From the NCBI RefSeq assembly GCF_000215745.1, contig NC_015663.1, positions 992,001 to 1,056,000 of the forward strand: a stretch of DNA of 64,000 nt, written 5' to 3'. Under the pieces are notes generated by a model. That model worked only from the letters and a program-made list of their open reading frames with translations, ran no database searches and was not told where the DNA came from. Positions 1 to 13,415 of the stretch are shown piece after piece. A program made the translations under genes and the position numbers. Numbering within the stretch: position 1 is the stretch's first letter; every line of letters begins with the position of its first letter. The DNA comes from Klebsiella aerogenes KCTC 2190. Lineage in GTDB: Bacteria; Pseudomonadota; Gammaproteobacteria; Enterobacterales; Enterobacteriaceae.

Positions 1-69
1 GTGGTAAAATAAGCTATTCCGTTATGTGTTGACATCGTTGACTGCAAACGGTTATTTAGAGGTAATACC

Positions 70-291
70 ATGAAAAAATTAATATTAGTGACATTGTTAG
101 CAACGTTGCTTGCTGGCTGTGCCCATGATTCCCCGTGCGTGCCGGTCTATGACTCGCAGGGCCGACTGGTGCATACCAATACCTGTGTAAAAGGCACAAC
201 TCAGGATAACTGGGAAACCGCTGGCGCAATCGCCGGTGGGGCCGCAGCGGTTGCCGGTCTCACGTTAGGAATCGTGGCGCTTACGCGTTAG
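70..291 (+). CDS. yhdV: YhdV-like small lipoprotein
   Basis: A 73-residue protein with a lipoprotein signal: a lysine-rich start, a leucine-rich core and the lipobox LLAGC with the modified cysteine at residue 17. The mature part has a short Cys/Pro-rich segment and ends in a glycine/alanine-rich hydrophobic stretch (about residues 50-71) that could sit in a membrane. It matches E. coli YhdV almost throughout, as I recall it. Function is unknown. In E. coli it follows acrEF and is separated from rrnD by the yhdWXYZ transporter genes; here the rRNA terminators come directly after it. An RBS-like GAGG lies just upstream of the ATG. Confidence 0.85.
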   Translation: MKKLILVTLLATLLAGCAHDSPCVPVYDSQGRLVHTNTCVKGTTQDNWETAGAIAGGAAAVAGLTLGIVALTR

Positions 292-350
292 TGATACCTC
301 TCCACAAATGCGTAAGCCGGGATGCGTTCCCTTTGGCTTAGCCGCCAGAA

Positions 351-386
351 AGACAAAAGGCCCAGTCTCACGACTGGGCCTTTCAT
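351..386 (-). terminator. rRNA operon distal terminator (T2 position)
   Basis: A 12-bp inverted repeat (356-367 with 372-383, containing GGCCCAGTC and GACTGGGCC) with U-rich flanks. It is a near copy of the T1 hairpin at 506-545 and ends the minus-strand rRNA operon a second time. The flanks are A/T-rich on both sides, so it may also stop plus-strand transcription from yhdV. Confidence 0.8.
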
Positions 387-403
387 TTATATTGATATGG
401 TCA

Positions 404-482
404 TTTTCCCGGGGGCGGCGCGATGCGCCTTTCCCGGGCTACGGGTCTGTAGCCCCGGTAAGCGCAGCGCCACCAGGGAAGA
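404..482. repeat. Two inverted REP-like units (BIME) between rrn terminators
   Basis: Two GC-rich palindromic units face each other: one at about 406-444 (CCCGG, GCGCC and CCCGGGCTAC cores) and one at about 448-482 (GTAGCCCCGGTAAGCGCAG type). This is the form of enterobacterial REP sequences, and CCGGTAAGCGCAGCGCCACC resembles REP units seen in Klebsiella. The pair sits exactly between the two rrn terminators and would form a large stem on either strand. Confidence 0.6.
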
Positions 483-505
483 TGGCGGCGCGTCTGGCCG
501 CAAAA

Positions 506-545
506 CACAAAAACAAAAGGCCCAGTCTTTCGACTGAGCCTTTCG
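506..545 (-). terminator. rRNA operon T1 terminator
   Basis: On the minus strand this reads as the classic rrn T1: AAAGGCTCAGTC, a GAAA loop, GACTGGGCCTTT, then a U-rich run. The stem pairs 516-527 with 532-543. It lies 10 bases after the end of the distal 5S gene. Confidence 0.92.
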
Positions 546-554
546 TTTTATTTG

Positions 555-674
555 ATGCCTGGCAATTCCCTACTCTCACATGGGGAGACCCCACACTACC
601 ATCGGCGCTACGGCGTTTCACTTCTGAGTTCGGCATGGGGTCAGGTGGGACCACCGCGCTCTCGTCGCCAGGCA
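555..674 (-). rRNA. rrfF: 5S ribosomal RNA, distal copy
   Basis: A 120-base gene beginning TGCCTGGCGA and ending TTGCCAGGCAT on the minus strand. It is the last gene of the rRNA operon, after the tRNA-Thr gene, the place of rrfF in E. coli rrnD. It differs from the proximal 5S copy (798-917) at 5S positions 10, 14 and 110. The changes at 10 and 110 together turn a G-C pair of helix I into A-U, so the fold is kept. Confidence 0.96.
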
Positions 675-709
675 AATTCTTTACAAGTGCCGAACTTTAA
701 CCTAAAAAG

Positions 710-785
710 TGGTGCTGATACCCAGAGTCGAACTGGGGACCTCACCCTTACCAAGGGTGCGCTCTACCAACTGAGCCATATCAGC
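710..785 (-). tRNA. thrV: tRNA-Thr (GGT anticodon)
   Basis: A 76-base cloverleaf on the minus strand starting GCTGATATGGCTCAG and ending with an encoded CCA. The anticodon loop CTTGGTAAG gives anticodon GGU, which reads ACC and ACU threonine codons. The T-loop GTTCGACTC is intact. It lies between the two 5S genes, as thrV does in E. coli rrnD. Confidence 0.97.
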
Positions 786-797
786 ACGCTAAATTTG

Positions 798-917
798 ATG
801 CCTGGCAGTTCCCTACTCTCACATGGGGAGACCCCACACTACCATCGGCGCTACGGCGTTTCACTTCTGAGTTCGGCATGGGGTCAGGTGGGACCACCGC
901 GCTATCGCCGCCAGGCA
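798..917 (-). rRNA. rrfD: 5S ribosomal RNA, proximal copy
   Basis: A 120-base gene beginning TGCCTGGCGGCGATAGC and ending CTGCCAGGCAT on the minus strand. It is the first of two 5S genes in this operon and lies 91 bases after the 23S 3' end. Helix I (bases 1-10 with 110-119) pairs fully. Confidence 0.97.
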
Positions 918-1008
918 AATTCTGTTTTCAACACGTCCTCAGGACGCATCGAGTAATCTGTATCAGGCTGAAAATCATCTCAAATCGCCAAAACACCTTC
1001 GGCGTTGT

Positions 1009-3913
<2,905 letters not shown>

Positions 3914-4119
3914 TCACAACCCGAAGATGTTTCGTAAAACACCCACGTGTCGCGAAAATTTGAGAGACTCGAACACACATTAACTGTGTGTCGTTTCAAT
4001 TTTCAGCTTGATCCAGATTTTTAAAGAGCAAAATTTCACAATGCACTTAACAGTACATTTTGAAATTTATTATTTATCAAACAATCTGTGTGGACACTAC
4101 AAAGGCAGGTTCTTTAAGG
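3914..4119 (-). other. 16S-23S internal transcribed spacer without tRNA genes
   Basis: The spacer is only about 206 bases and contains no tRNA cloverleaf. E. coli rrnD carries tRNA-Ile and tRNA-Ala here, and its other operons carry these or tRNA-Glu. The processing and antitermination parts are kept: sequence after 16S that can pair in the RNase III stem, a boxA element (TGCTCTTTAA, 4021-4030 on the minus strand) and the usual AATTGAAACGAC and GAGTCTCTCAAATTTTCGC segments before 23S. Confidence 0.9.
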
Positions 4120-5660
<1,541 letters not shown>

Positions 5661-5842
5661 AAGTTTGATGCTCGTGAATTAAACTTCGTAATGAATTACG
5701 TATGTTCACTCAGAGACTTGGTATTCATTTATTGTCCGAAGACATTAAGAATCCATGTCACTTTGAGTGCCCACACAGATTGTCTGATAAATTGTTAAAG
5801 AGCAGTTGCGACGCGCTTTAGCGCTCTGTCGCGAGGTGGCGT

Positions 5843-5870
5843 ATATTACGCTTTCCTCTTTCAGAGTCAA
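5843..5870 (-). promoter_or_regulatory. rRNA operon P2 promoter
   Basis: On the minus strand: -35 TTGACT (5865-5870), 16-base spacer, -10 TAATAT (5843-5848), followed by ACGCCACC. It matches the conserved P2 promoter of E. coli rrn operons. Confidence 0.9.
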
Positions 5871-5952
5871 CCCTGAATTTCAGAATTTTTCTCTTCAACC
5901 GAACCGGCTGTTTGTGTGAAGTGATTCACATCTGCCGTGTCAGTGGGTGCGC

Positions 5953-5980
5953 ATTATAGGGATCCCATTTTTTTGCACAA
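5953..5980 (-). promoter_or_regulatory. rRNA operon P1 promoter
   Basis: On the minus strand: -35 TTGTGC (5975-5980), 16-base spacer, -10 TATAAT (5953-5958), then a GC-rich discriminator GCGCACC. The A-rich UP element lies directly upstream. The weak -35 with a GC discriminator is typical of growth-rate and ppGpp-controlled rrn P1 promoters. Confidence 0.92.
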
Positions 5981-6131
5981 GCCTTTTTTCGATCTTTTTT
6001 TCTGAATGATGATTTTTCGCGCTTTTCGCACTGTTATTGCTCAAATAGCTCAATTTTTATCAGAAAAAGGGGTTGCGGGAGCGCCTGAAAGCTACCAAAG
6101 TCTGGTTATCTACCCTGATGTTGAGGCAGTC

Positions 6132-6686
6132 ATGTCCAGTTATTTACGTCCTTATAAAGAATTATTCCCTCAAATCGGTCTGCGGGTGATGGTGGATCCC
6201 AGCAGCGTTGTGATCGGCGATGTCAGAATTGCCGATGACGTCAGCATTTGGCCGCTGGTCGCCATCCGCGGCGACGTGAATTATGTGTCTATCGGCGCAC
6301 GTTCGAATATTCAGGACGGTAGCGTCCTGCATGTCACCCATAAGTCTTCTTATAACCCTGAGGGTAATCCGCTACTCATAGGAGAAGATGTCACCGTCGG
6401 GCATAAGGTCATGCTGCACGGCTGCACTATCGGCAATCGCATTCTTGTCGGAATGGGGTCAATTCTGCTGGATGGCGTGGTGGTAGAAGATGACGTGATG
6501 ATCGGCGCCGGCAGCCTGGTGCCGCAAAACAAGCGTCTGGAAAGCGGTTATCTCTATTTTGGCAACCCGGTAAAACAAATCCGCCCCCTGACGGAGGCGG
6601 AATATGCTGGCCTGAAGTATTCAGCCAACAACTACGTGAAGTGGAAAGACGACTACCTGGATCAGGAAAGCCAGAGCCAACCCTGA
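6132..6686 (+). CDS. yrdA: Gamma-carbonic anhydrase-like hexapeptide protein YrdA
   Basis: A 184-residue left-handed beta-helix protein of the gamma-carbonic anhydrase/acetyltransferase-like family. Hexapeptide repeats run from about residue 25 to 150. Candidate metal ligands are the HVTH pair (67, 70), H91 and H96 (GHKVMLHGC). The physiological substrate is not established. I chose ATG 6132, preceded by GAGG, because it gives the E. coli length. The longer frame from 6006 would run into the rRNA promoter region. It is divergent from the rRNA operon, and its last 25 bases overlap the convergent yrdB. Confidence 0.92.
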   Translation: MSSYLRPYKELFPQIGLRVMVDPSSVVIGDVRIADDVSIWPLVAIRGDVNYVSIGARSNIQDGSVLHVTHKSSYNPEGNPLLIGEDVTVGHKVMLHGCTIGNRILVGMGSILLDGVVVEDDVMIGAGSLVPQNKRLESGYLYFGNPVKQIRPLTEAEYAGLKYSANNYVKWKDDYLDQESQSQP

Positions 6687-6919
6687 TGATCTTCTTGCCG
6701 ATCGCGAATCAACGCTTCCGCTTCATCTTCCAAATCCCAGCGATGTTCACTAAAGAGAGCCAGCCATCGCGCTGGCTCATCGCCACCGAACCGTTGCTGC
6801 AGTGTCTGACCCCGAATCGCGCAAGTTAACTGCATGCCATTGACCAACGCGGGGAAAACGATGCACTGCCGTTCAGCGTCCCACTCTTCTCTATCGGGAA
6901 ATTGGATCGCCTGGTTCAC
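6662..6919 (-). CDS. yrdB: DUF1488 family protein YrdB
   Basis: An 85-residue acidic protein that matches E. coli YrdB along its length. Function is unknown. Its ATG overlaps the aroE stop by four bases (6916-6919), so the two are probably translationally coupled. The 3' end overlaps the convergent yrdA by 25 bases. It is the last gene of the minus-strand run dprA-smg-yrdD-tsaC-aroE-yrdB. Confidence 0.9.
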   Translation of the reverse strand: MNQAIQFPDREEWDAERQCIVFPALVNGMQLTCAIRGQTLQQRFGGDEPARWLALFSEHRWDLEDEAEALIRDRQEDHQGWLWLS

Positions 6920-7734
6920 GCATTCAGTTCCTGATGTAAAACAGCAATCACCGGGGCAATTTCCGGTAGTCTACCGTGCCAGAGCAGAACGGCATGTGCG
7001 GCCTGAGCCACCAGCATACCTAATCCATCTGCCATTTTTTTAGCGCCATACTGTTGGCACCAATGCAGAAATGGCGTATTTCCTTTCTGATAAAACATGT
7101 CATAGCAGTAAACATCGGCATGAATTAACGAGGAAGGTATTGCCGGGATATCGCCGCTTATTCCGCTGGACGTCGCGTTAATAATGAGATCGAACTGATG
7201 GCCTCCCAGTTTATCCAGCGATAACGCGCTAACGCTGCCGGTATGAGCAAATAGCGTTGCCAGCTCATGAGCGCGGGAAAAAGTACGGTTAACGATGGTG
7301 ACCGCGCAATCTAAAGAGAGCAGCGGTAACAATACGCCGCGAGATGCGCCGCCTGCGCCAATCAATAAAATCCTCATACCAGGCTTGATAAAGCCCAGAC
7401 GCTCTAAGTCGCTTAATAACCCAATGCCATCCGTATTGTCGCCAAGCAGACGGCCATCTTCCAGGCGCTTCAACGTATTGACTGCACCAGCCAGCGCGGC
7501 GCGTTCAGTGAGTTCATCGGCACGGGCAAAAGCTTCCTCTTTAAAGGGAACGGTCACGTTAGCGCCCTTACCGCCCGTGTTGAAAAAAGCGTCCAGGGTA
7601 TTCACAAAATCATCTAATGGCGCCAGTACCCGACCGTAGGGGTGCGCAATATGTAACTGTTCGGCAAACAACTGATGAATGGAAGGCGACTTGCTATGCG
7701 CTATAGGGTTACCAAAAACGGCATAAGTTTCCAT
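6916..7734 (-). CDS. aroE: Shikimate dehydrogenase (NADP+)
   Basis: A 272-residue cytosolic enzyme that reduces 3-dehydroshikimate to shikimate with NADPH in aromatic amino acid synthesis. Visible features: substrate site SKSPS (14-18), catalytic K65 in [11 protein letters not shown]102 in GDNTDGIG, the NADP-binding loop GAGGASRG (126-133) and NATSSG. Length equals E. coli AroE. It starts three bases after tsaC ends and overlaps yrdB, so it is transcribed with the tsaC group. Confidence 0.97.
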   Translation of the reverse strand: METYAVFGNPIAHSKSPSIHQLFAEQLHIAHPYGRVLAPLDDFVNTLDAFFNTGGKGANVTVPFKEEAFARADELTERAALAGAVNTLKRLEDGRLLGDNTDGIGLLSDLERLGFIKPGMRILLIGAGGASRGVLLPLLSLDCAVTIVNRTFSRAHELATLFAHTGSVSALSLDKLGGHQFDLIINATSSGISGDIPAIPSSLIHADVYCYDMFYQKGNTPFLHWCQQYGAKKMADGLGMLVAQAAHAVLLWHGRLPEIAPVIAVLHQELNA

Positions 7735-7737
7735 AAA

Positions 7738-8310
7738 TTACCCCTGGCGGAACTGTTCACCCGTCAGGGCATCACGGATTTCAGATGGGTTTTGCCGCCC
7801 GCCCGTTGCGCCATCCACCACCGGGAAACTATCGCCAAACTGGGCACGTACTTCAGCAGTAGTCCGGCACGGCGGCTGACCGGTTAAGTTGGCGCTCGTT
7901 GAGACCAGCGGCTTTCCGTAGGCTTCACATAATTCAATTACCAGTGGATGATCGGTAACGCGCACGGCCAGCGAATCAAAGCGCCCCGTCAGCCAGCGTG
8001 GGGTATCCGGACGCGCCGGGAACACGAACGTCACCGGGCCGGGCCAACAGGAAAAGATAGCTTCACGCTGGGCGTCGCTTAACCGGGAATCATCAATATA
8101 CGGTTTCAACTGTTCAAAGCTAGCGGCGATAAGAATCAGTCCCTTTTCAACAGGGCGCTGTTTTAACGCCAGAAGACGCATCACGGCCGTTTCGCTATCC
8201 GGATCGCAACCAACGCCAAATACCGCTTCGGTTGGATAGGCGATAACATGTTCATTATTCAGTACCGCCACAGCCTGTGCGACGGTTTCTGAGGGCAGGT
8301 TTTTATTCAC
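7738..8310 (-). CDS. tsaC: Threonylcarbamoyl-AMP synthase TsaC
   Basis: A 190-residue YrdC/Sua5-type enzyme that makes threonylcarbamoyl-AMP from threonine, bicarbonate and ATP, the first step of the t6A37 modification of ANN-decoding tRNAs. Features: [10 protein letters not shown] (25-34), K50/R52 in ALKQRP and [10 protein letters not shown] (137-146), all part of the nucleotide and substrate pocket. It is the short, single-domain form without the Sua5 C-terminal domain. Its start overlaps the end of yrdD by eight bases. Confidence 0.96.
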   Translation of the reverse strand: MNKNLPSETVAQAVAVLNNEHVIAYPTEAVFGVGCDPDSETAVMRLLALKQRPVEKGLILIAASFEQLKPYIDDSRLSDAQREAIFSCWPGPVTFVFPARPDTPRWLTGRFDSLAVRVTDHPLVIELCEAYGKPLVSTSANLTGQPPCRTTAEVRAQFGDSFPVVDGATGGRQNPSEIRDALTGEQFRQG

Positions 8311-8857
8311 TTATTTGTTCCGCCGGGATCGGCTTTCCACATTGTTTACTGGCGCAAAAGCGTTTAACACCCTGTGCCGTTTTCTTTTCTATTAATAGCG
8401 GGTAATGGCATTCAGGGCATTCGCCCGCCACCGGTTTAAAATTAATTACGAACTGGCAATCAGGGTAGCGATCGCAGGAATGAAAGGTTTTACCGAAACG
8501 GGAGCGACGCTGCACCAGATGACCCTGTCCGCATTGCGGACACGCGATAGCGGTCTCATCAGGTTTATCAATCAGCTCGGTATGTTCGCATTCGGGATAG
8601 CGACTGCAGCCGATGAACATACCAAAACGCCCCTGGCGTAACACCATGACAGCGCCGCAAGATGGGCACTCTTGCCCCTCCAGCACCTTGACGATATGGC
8701 CGTCCGCCTGACTTTTCAGGGGACGGACATAGTCACAGTCCGGATAGTGAGAACAGCCGAGAAACGGGCCATGTTTCCCGGAACGAATCACCAGTTCGGC
8801 CCCGCACTGCGGGCAGGGCTCGTTTTTACGCACCGAAAACAGTGCTGATTTGGTCAT
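8303..8857 (-). CDS. yrdD: Topoisomerase I zinc-ribbon-like protein YrdD
   Basis: A 184-residue protein made almost wholly of zinc ribbons of the topoisomerase I C-terminal type: repeated CPxC pairs followed by CSHYPDC, CSRYPEC, CDRYPDC and CASKQC. It has no catalytic topoisomerase domain, so a nucleic-acid-binding role is an inference. I chose ATG 8857 (protein begins MTKSALF), which matches E. coli; a TTG further upstream at 8878 is possible but less likely. It lies between smg and tsaC in the same operon. Confidence 0.9.
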   Translation of the reverse strand: MTKSALFSVRKNEPCPQCGAELVIRSGKHGPFLGCSHYPDCDYVRPLKSQADGHIVKVLEGQECPSCGAVMVLRQGRFGMFIGCSRYPECEHTELIDKPDETAIACPQCGQGHLVQRRSRFGKTFHSCDRYPDCQFVINFKPVAGECPECHYPLLIEKKTAQGVKRFCASKQCGKPIPAEQISE

Positions 8858-8883
8858 AACAACTCGATGTTGCTGCAATAAGA

Positions 8884-9357
8884 TTAATGCAGCATACCTT
8901 CATTTACTTCGAAGAGTAATTCTTCCATTTGCTGATAGGCGTTTTCACAGCCTGGAATATTAAACAGAACCATCAGGATCACCCATTTCAGGTCTTCCAG
9001 TTCAAACTCTGCCGTATCCAGCGCCAGTACGCGCTCTATCACCATTTCTCGCGTTTCGAGGTTCAACACCTGGATCTGCTCGAGGAAGAGTAAAAATCCT
9101 CGACAGCTGGCATCCAGACGCTGGCACTCTTCATCGGTGTATACCCGAAGAGAGAGCGGGTCGGAGGCGAGCTGCATGGGTTCAACGAGACCTTCCTGAT
9201 AATCAGCCAGTTTCTCGAGCCACATTAACGCGTTATAGATATCTTCCCGCTCAAAACCCGCATCGGTCAGATCCCGCGTCAGTTTGTCCTGATCCACGCG
9301 CATTTCTGCTTCGTTATGGATATAAGTCTCAAACAAATACATGAGTACGTCGAACAT
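8884..9357 (-). CDS. smg: Smg (DUF494) protein
   Basis: A 157-residue acidic, mostly helical protein that matches E. coli Smg over its whole length. Biochemical function is unknown. Its start lies inside the 3' end of dprA (29-base overlap), so its translation is probably coupled to dprA. The pairing smg-dprA is conserved in many gammaproteobacteria. Confidence 0.93.
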   Translation of the reverse strand: MFDVLMYLFETYIHNEAEMRVDQDKLTRDLTDAGFEREDIYNALMWLEKLADYQEGLVEPMQLASDPLSLRVYTDEECQRLDASCRGFLLFLEQIQVLNLETREMVIERVLALDTAEFELEDLKWVILMVLFNIPGCENAYQQMEELLFEVNEGMLH

Positions 9358-10453
9358 GGCTTGCCCTCCTTAATCGGACATAGCCGCCGGGTACAGCTGC
9401 GATCCAGCCTGCTAACTCCAGTTCAAGTAGCTGGGCTACGGTTACTGGCACAGATTGGCCGGCACGTTCAGCGACAACGTCAACAGGTGTTACCTCATCT
9501 CCTACGTTAGCCAGGAGCTCTGGAAATGGCAATGCTACAGGAGGCTGATCTGCGTAATTATTTAGCAAATCAGCGGTCTCTTCCCGCGCTGAAAGCTCAT
9601 ATTGCCAATACTCAAGGATCTCTTCCGGCACGGTAACGGGAACCGCTCCCTGCTTTATTAGCCAGTGCGGCCCTTCAGAGCCAGGATTGCCAATTGGCCC
9701 AGGCAGGGCAAAAACATCTCTCCCCTGCTCCAGCGCGCAACGGACAGTTACCAGAGAACCGCTTTTCAAGGCGGCCTCTATCACCAGAACCCCAGCGCTT
9801 AACCCGCTGATAATCCGGTTGCGGCGCGGGAAATTCCCTGGTAACGGTAGCGCAGAGAGAGGAAATTCGGAAAGTAGCGCGCCGCCGCTTTCCACGATCT
9901 GCTTTGCTAAAGCCCGATGCCGGTGCGGGTAGATATCAGAGAGACCGTTGCCTAATACGGCGATGGTTTTTCCCTTTGCCGCCAATGCCCCGCGGTGGGC
10001 GATGCCATCAATCCCCAACGCCAGACCACTGGTAAGGGTCAAGCCATACTGAGCAAGCGCTTCACTGAATGCTTTTCCCCACCGCGCGCCGTACCACGAG
10101 TGTGCACGGCTCCCAATGATAGCCAGCTGCCGGCTACACAGGAGATCGACGTTACCGCAGACCAGCAGCGCGCCGGGATAATCATCGATAGCGCGTAGCT
10201 GCGGCGGATAGAGCGCGTGATCCGCCGTGATCAGATGATGTTCTGGTTGCTCTAACCATTGCAGTGAAACATCAATTTGCTGTTGGTTGAGGGCAAGAAA
10301 CTGTGTTGCCTGCGCTTTAGTTAAACCCGCAGCCCGCAACGTTTCAGTATTCAGCTGGCCTGTACATCCTAGCCGTCGTGCAATCAATACCATTTCATCG
10401 CCGTACAGGTTATTCACCCGCATCAGGCGCAACCAAATCTCCGTGGGCGTCAT
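9329..10453 (-). CDS. dprA: DNA processing protein DprA (Smf)
   Basis: A 374-residue protein that binds incoming single-stranded DNA and loads RecA in transformable bacteria; its role in enterobacteria is less clear. The central Rossmann-like domain carries [11 protein letters not shown] and [12 protein letters not shown] followed by [14 protein letters not shown]. The C-terminal winged-helix-like domain is present. Same length as E. coli. It is the first gene of its minus-strand operon and diverges from def across about 130 bases. Confidence 0.95.
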   Translation of the reverse strand: MTPTEIWLRLMRVNNLYGDEMVLIARRLGCTGQLNTETLRAAGLTKAQATQFLALNQQQIDVSLQWLEQPEHHLITADHALYPPQLRAIDDYPGALLVCGNVDLLCSRQLAIIGSRAHSWYGARWGKAFSEALAQYGLTLTSGLALGIDGIAHRGALAAKGKTIAVLGNGLSDIYPHRHRALAKQIVESGGALLSEFPLSALPLPGNFPRRNRIISGLSAGVLVIEAALKSGSLVTVRCALEQGRDVFALPGPIGNPGSEGPHWLIKQGAVPVTVPEEILEYWQYELSAREETADLLNNYADQPPVALPFPELLANVGDEVTPVDVVAERAGQSVPVTVAQLLELELAGWIAAVPGGYVRLRRASHVRRTHVFV

Positions 10454-10582
10454 CCGTTCCCCCCTGCCATTAGCGGCTCAGCCAATCCTTGTGATTGGTT
10501 AGCGAGACTGTCAATTAGAGGGGGTTTTGTCTAGAATAGAGGTAATAATCTTATCAACTACTGAATACGACTCTGGATCTTT

Positions 10583-11092
10583 ATGGCAGTTTTGCAAGTG
10601 TTACATATTCCGGACGAGCGCCTTCGCAAAGTCGCCGAGCCGGTCAAAGAAGTGAATGCAGAAATTCAGCGTATCGTCGATGATATGTTCGACACGATGT
10701 ACGCTGAAGAAGGTATTGGTCTGGCCGCCACGCAGGTGGATATCCATCAGCGCATTATCGTTATCGATGTCTCGGAAAACCGTGAAGAGCGTCTGGTGCT
10801 CATCAACCCAGAGCTACTCGAAAAAGACGGCGAAACCGGCATTGAAGAAGGTTGTTTGTCAATTCCGGAACAACGTGCGCTGGTTCCACGAGCCGAAACC
10901 GTAAAAATCCGCGCGCTGGACCGTGAAGGTAAGACTTTCGAACTGGAAGCTGATGGCTTGTTGGCTATTTGTATCCAGCATGAAATGGATCACCTGGTCG
11001 GTAAGCTGTTCATTGACTATCTGTCGCCGCTCAAACAGCAGCGCATCCGCCAGAAAGTTGAAAAACTGGATCGTTTACGCGCCCGTGCCTGA
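10583..11092 (+). CDS. def: Peptide deformylase
   Basis: A 169-residue metalloenzyme that removes the N-formyl group from nascent proteins. All three motifs are present: GIGLAATQ (44-51), EGCLS with metal ligand C91, and HEMDH (133-137) with H133, E134 and H137. Length equals E. coli Def. It leads the def-fmt pair (14-base gap); fmt attaches the formyl group that Def removes. Confidence 0.98.
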   Translation: MAVLQVLHIPDERLRKVAEPVKEVNAEIQRIVDDMFDTMYAEEGIGLAATQVDIHQRIIVIDVSENREERLVLINPELLEKDGETGIEEGCLSIPEQRALVPRAETVKIRALDREGKTFELEADGLLAICIQHEMDHLVGKLFIDYLSPLKQQRIRQKVEKLDRLRARA

Positions 11093-11106
11093 TAACAAGG
11101 ATTAAC

Positions 11107-12054
11107 GTGTCACAAACACTACGTATCATTTTCGCTGGAACCCCCGACTTTGCAGCGCGTCACCTTGACGCGCTGTTGTCGTCTGAACATCAGGTTGTCG
11201 GCGTATTTACTCAGCCCGACCGCCCTGCTGGTCGCGGCAAAAAATTGATGCCGAGCCCGGTAAAAGTGCTGGCTGAAGCCAATAATCTACCGGTCTTCCA
11301 GCCATCCTCCCTACGTCCGCAGGAAAATCAGCAACTGGTTGCCGACCTTAACGCCGATGTTATGGTCGTCGTGGCTTATGGACTGATCCTGCCGAAAGCG
11401 GTTCTTGAAATGCCGCGTTTGGGCTGCATTAACGTTCACGGCTCCCTGCTTCCTCGCTGGCGTGGCGCTGCGCCGATTCAGCGTTCGCTATGGGCTGGCG
11501 ATGCCGAAACCGGTGTAACCATCATGCAGATGGACGTCGGTCTTGATACCGGTGACATGCTGTATAAACTCTCCTGCCCGATTACCGCGGAAGATACCAG
11601 CGGCAGCCTGTACGATAAACTGGCCAACCTTGGACCAGAGGGTCTACTGGCGACCTTAGCGCAACTGGCGGATGGTAGCGCAGAGCCTGAAGTTCAGGAC
11701 GAATCGCGGGTCAGTTATGCCGAGAAGCTGAGTAAGGAAGAGGCTCGTATTGATTGGTCGCTTTCCGCAGAACAGCTCGAACGCTGCATCCGCGCATTTA
11801 ATCCCTGGCCGATGAGCTGGCTGGAAATCGATGAACAACCAGTGAAGGTATGGCGCGCATCCGTTATTACGGAGTCCGCCAACGCTGAGCCAGGTACGAT
11901 CGTCGCAGCAACCAAGCAAGGGATCCAGGTCGCCACCGGCAACGGGATTCTGAATCTGGAATCGCTGCAGCCAGCAGGGAAAAAAGCGATGAGTGCCCAG
12001 GATTTATTGAACTCTCGCCGGGAATGGTTTATCCCCGGAAACCGTCTTGCCTGA
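11107..12054 (+). CDS. fmt: Methionyl-tRNA formyltransferase
   Basis: A 315-residue enzyme that formylates initiator Met-tRNA with 10-formyltetrahydrofolate. The N-terminal domain shows GTPDFAA, the folate-binding [10 protein letters not shown] (111-120) and the catalytic set N109, H111 and D147. The C-terminal OB-like domain binds tRNA. The start codon is GTG at 11107, with a purine-rich AAGGATTAAC ahead of it. A terminator-like hairpin follows before rsmB. Confidence 0.97.
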   Translation: MSQTLRIIFAGTPDFAARHLDALLSSEHQVVGVFTQPDRPAGRGKKLMPSPVKVLAEANNLPVFQPSSLRPQENQQLVADLNADVMVVVAYGLILPKAVLEMPRLGCINVHGSLLPRWRGAAPIQRSLWAGDAETGVTIMQMDVGLDTGDMLYKLSCPITAEDTSGSLYDKLANLGPEGLLATLAQLADGSAEPEVQDESRVSYAEKLSKEEARIDWSLSAEQLERCIRAFNPWPMSWLEIDEQPVKVWRASVITESANAEPGTIVAATKQGIQVATGNGILNLESLQPAGKKAMSAQDLLNSRREWFIPGNRLA

Positions 12055-12071
12055 CGCACTTCTCTTCTAAA

Positions 12072-12100
12072 GCCCGGGTTCGCCGGGCATTTTTATTTTT
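12072..12100 (+). terminator. Terminator-like hairpin between fmt and rsmB
   Basis: GCCCGG, a five-base loop, CCGGGC, then ATTTTTATTTTT. It fits a Rho-independent terminator or attenuator within the 52-base fmt-rsmB gap and would reduce read-through from def-fmt into rsmB-trkA. Confidence 0.7.
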
Positions 12101-12106
12101 GCGCTT

Positions 12107-13402
12107 ATGAAAAAGAATATTAATTTACGCAGCCTGGCAGCCCAGGCTATTGAGCAGGTCGTAGAGAAAGGCCAGTCTTTAAGCAATGTTCTGCCGCCGC
12201 TGCAGCAAAAAGTGAGCGAGAAAGACAAAGCGCTGCTGCAGGAGCTGTGCTTCGGCGTTTTGCGCACTCTCAGCCAACTCGAGTGGCTAATCGGTAAGCT
12301 GATGGCCCGCCCGATGACCGGCAAACAGCGTACCGTACATTTCCTGATCATGGTCGGCCTGTATCAGCTACTTTATACGCGAATTCCCCCACACGCCGCG
12401 CTGGCGGAAACGGTGGAAGGCGCGGTGGCAATTAAACGTCCGCAGCTTAAAGGGCTTATCAATGGCGTATTACGCCAGTTTCAGCGCCAGCAGGAAGAGC
12501 TGCTGGCCGAATTCGCCCAGCACGAGAACCGTTATCTCCATCCTAAATGGCTGCTTAAACGTCTGCAGCAGGCCTGGCCGCAACAATGGCAGGATATTGT
12601 GTCAGCCAATAATCTACGTCCGCCAATGTGGCTGCGTGTGAATCGCAATCATCATTCGCGAGATGAATGGCTCGCACTGCTGGAAGACGCTGGTTTACAG
12701 GGTTTCACTCACCCGGACTATCCGGATGCCGTCCGTCTTGCGACCCCAGCCCCGGTCCATGCGTTACCAGGATTTGATAAAGGCTGGGTAACCGTTCAGG
12801 ACGCCTCAGCCCAGGGCTGCATGCGCTACTTGCAACCGGCAAACGGCGAGCGCATTCTCGATCTCTGCGCGGCGCCGGGCGGCAAGACGACGCATATTCT
12901 GGAAGTCGCGCCGCAGGCGAGTCTGATGGCGGTCGACATCGACCAGCAGCGCCTGTCCCGCGTCTATGACAACCTGAAACGTCTGGGCATGAAAGCAGAA
13001 GTAAAACAGGGCGATGGTCGCTATCCTGAACAGTGGTGCGGCGATGAGCAGTTCGATCGTATTTTGCTGGATGCGCCATGTTCGGCCACCGGCGTTATCC
13101 GTCGCCATCCGGATATTAAATGGCTGCGCCGGGATCGCGATATCGCCGAGCTGGCGCAATTACAGGCAGAAATTCTCGATGCCACCTGGGCTCATCTTAA
13201 GCCTGGCGGTACGCTGGTCTATGCGACATGCTCTATTTTGCCGGAAGAGAACAGCCAACAAATCGCCGCTTTCCTGACCCGTACCCAAGATGCCGAACTC
13301 CATGAAACGGGAACGCCGGAAACCCCGGGTCAGCAAAATCTGCCTGGGGCGGAAGAAGGCGATGGCTTCTTTTACGCTAAGCTAATCAAAAAGCGCAATT
13401 AA
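12107..13402 (+). CDS. rsmB: 16S rRNA m5C967 methyltransferase RsmB
   Basis: A 431-residue protein with an N-terminal NusB-like RNA-binding domain (about 1-140) and a C-terminal SAM-dependent RNA cytosine-5 methyltransferase domain. Motif I reads [11 protein letters not shown]. Motif IV is DAPCSATG and motif [14 protein letters not shown]; the cysteine in TCS is the nucleophile in this family and the one in PCS releases product. It is two residues longer than E. coli RsmB as I recall it. It sits 13 bases upstream of trkA. Confidence 0.96.
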   Translation: MKKNINLRSLAAQAIEQVVEKGQSLSNVLPPLQQKVSEKDKALLQELCFGVLRTLSQLEWLIGKLMARPMTGKQRTVHFLIMVGLYQLLYTRIPPHAALAETVEGAVAIKRPQLKGLINGVLRQFQRQQEELLAEFAQHENRYLHPKWLLKRLQQAWPQQWQDIVSANNLRPPMWLRVNRNHHSRDEWLALLEDAGLQGFTHPDYPDAVRLATPAPVHALPGFDKGWVTVQDASAQGCMRYLQPANGERILDLCAAPGGKTTHILEVAPQASLMAVDIDQQRLSRVYDNLKRLGMKAEVKQGDGRYPEQWCGDEQFDRILLDAPCSATGVIRRHPDIKWLRRDRDIAELAQLQAEILDATWAHLKPGGTLVYATCSILPEENSQQIAAFLTRTQDAELHETGTPETPGQQNLPGAEEGDGFFYAKLIKKRN

Positions 13403-13415
13403 TGGGTCACTGCTG

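Larger units (their letters stand above)
5661..6131 (-). promoter_or_regulatory. rRNA operon leader, boxA and upstream region
   Basis: This 471-base gap holds the rRNA control region and no gene. Reading on the minus strand from high to low coordinates: an A/T-rich UP element (about 5982-6005), the P1 and P2 promoters (listed separately), a leader with boxA TGCTCTTTAACA (5793-5804) for NusB/S10 antitermination, and sequence that pairs across 16S for RNase III processing. The stretch at 6006-6131 is open as an extension of yrdA but is better read as the shared upstream region, which in E. coli holds Fis sites. Confidence 0.85.

Noticed and set aside
6006..6131. N-terminal extension of yrdA by 42 codons
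   Set aside because: The extension covers the rRNA upstream region, is not in E. coli YrdA, and a good RBS precedes ATG 6132.
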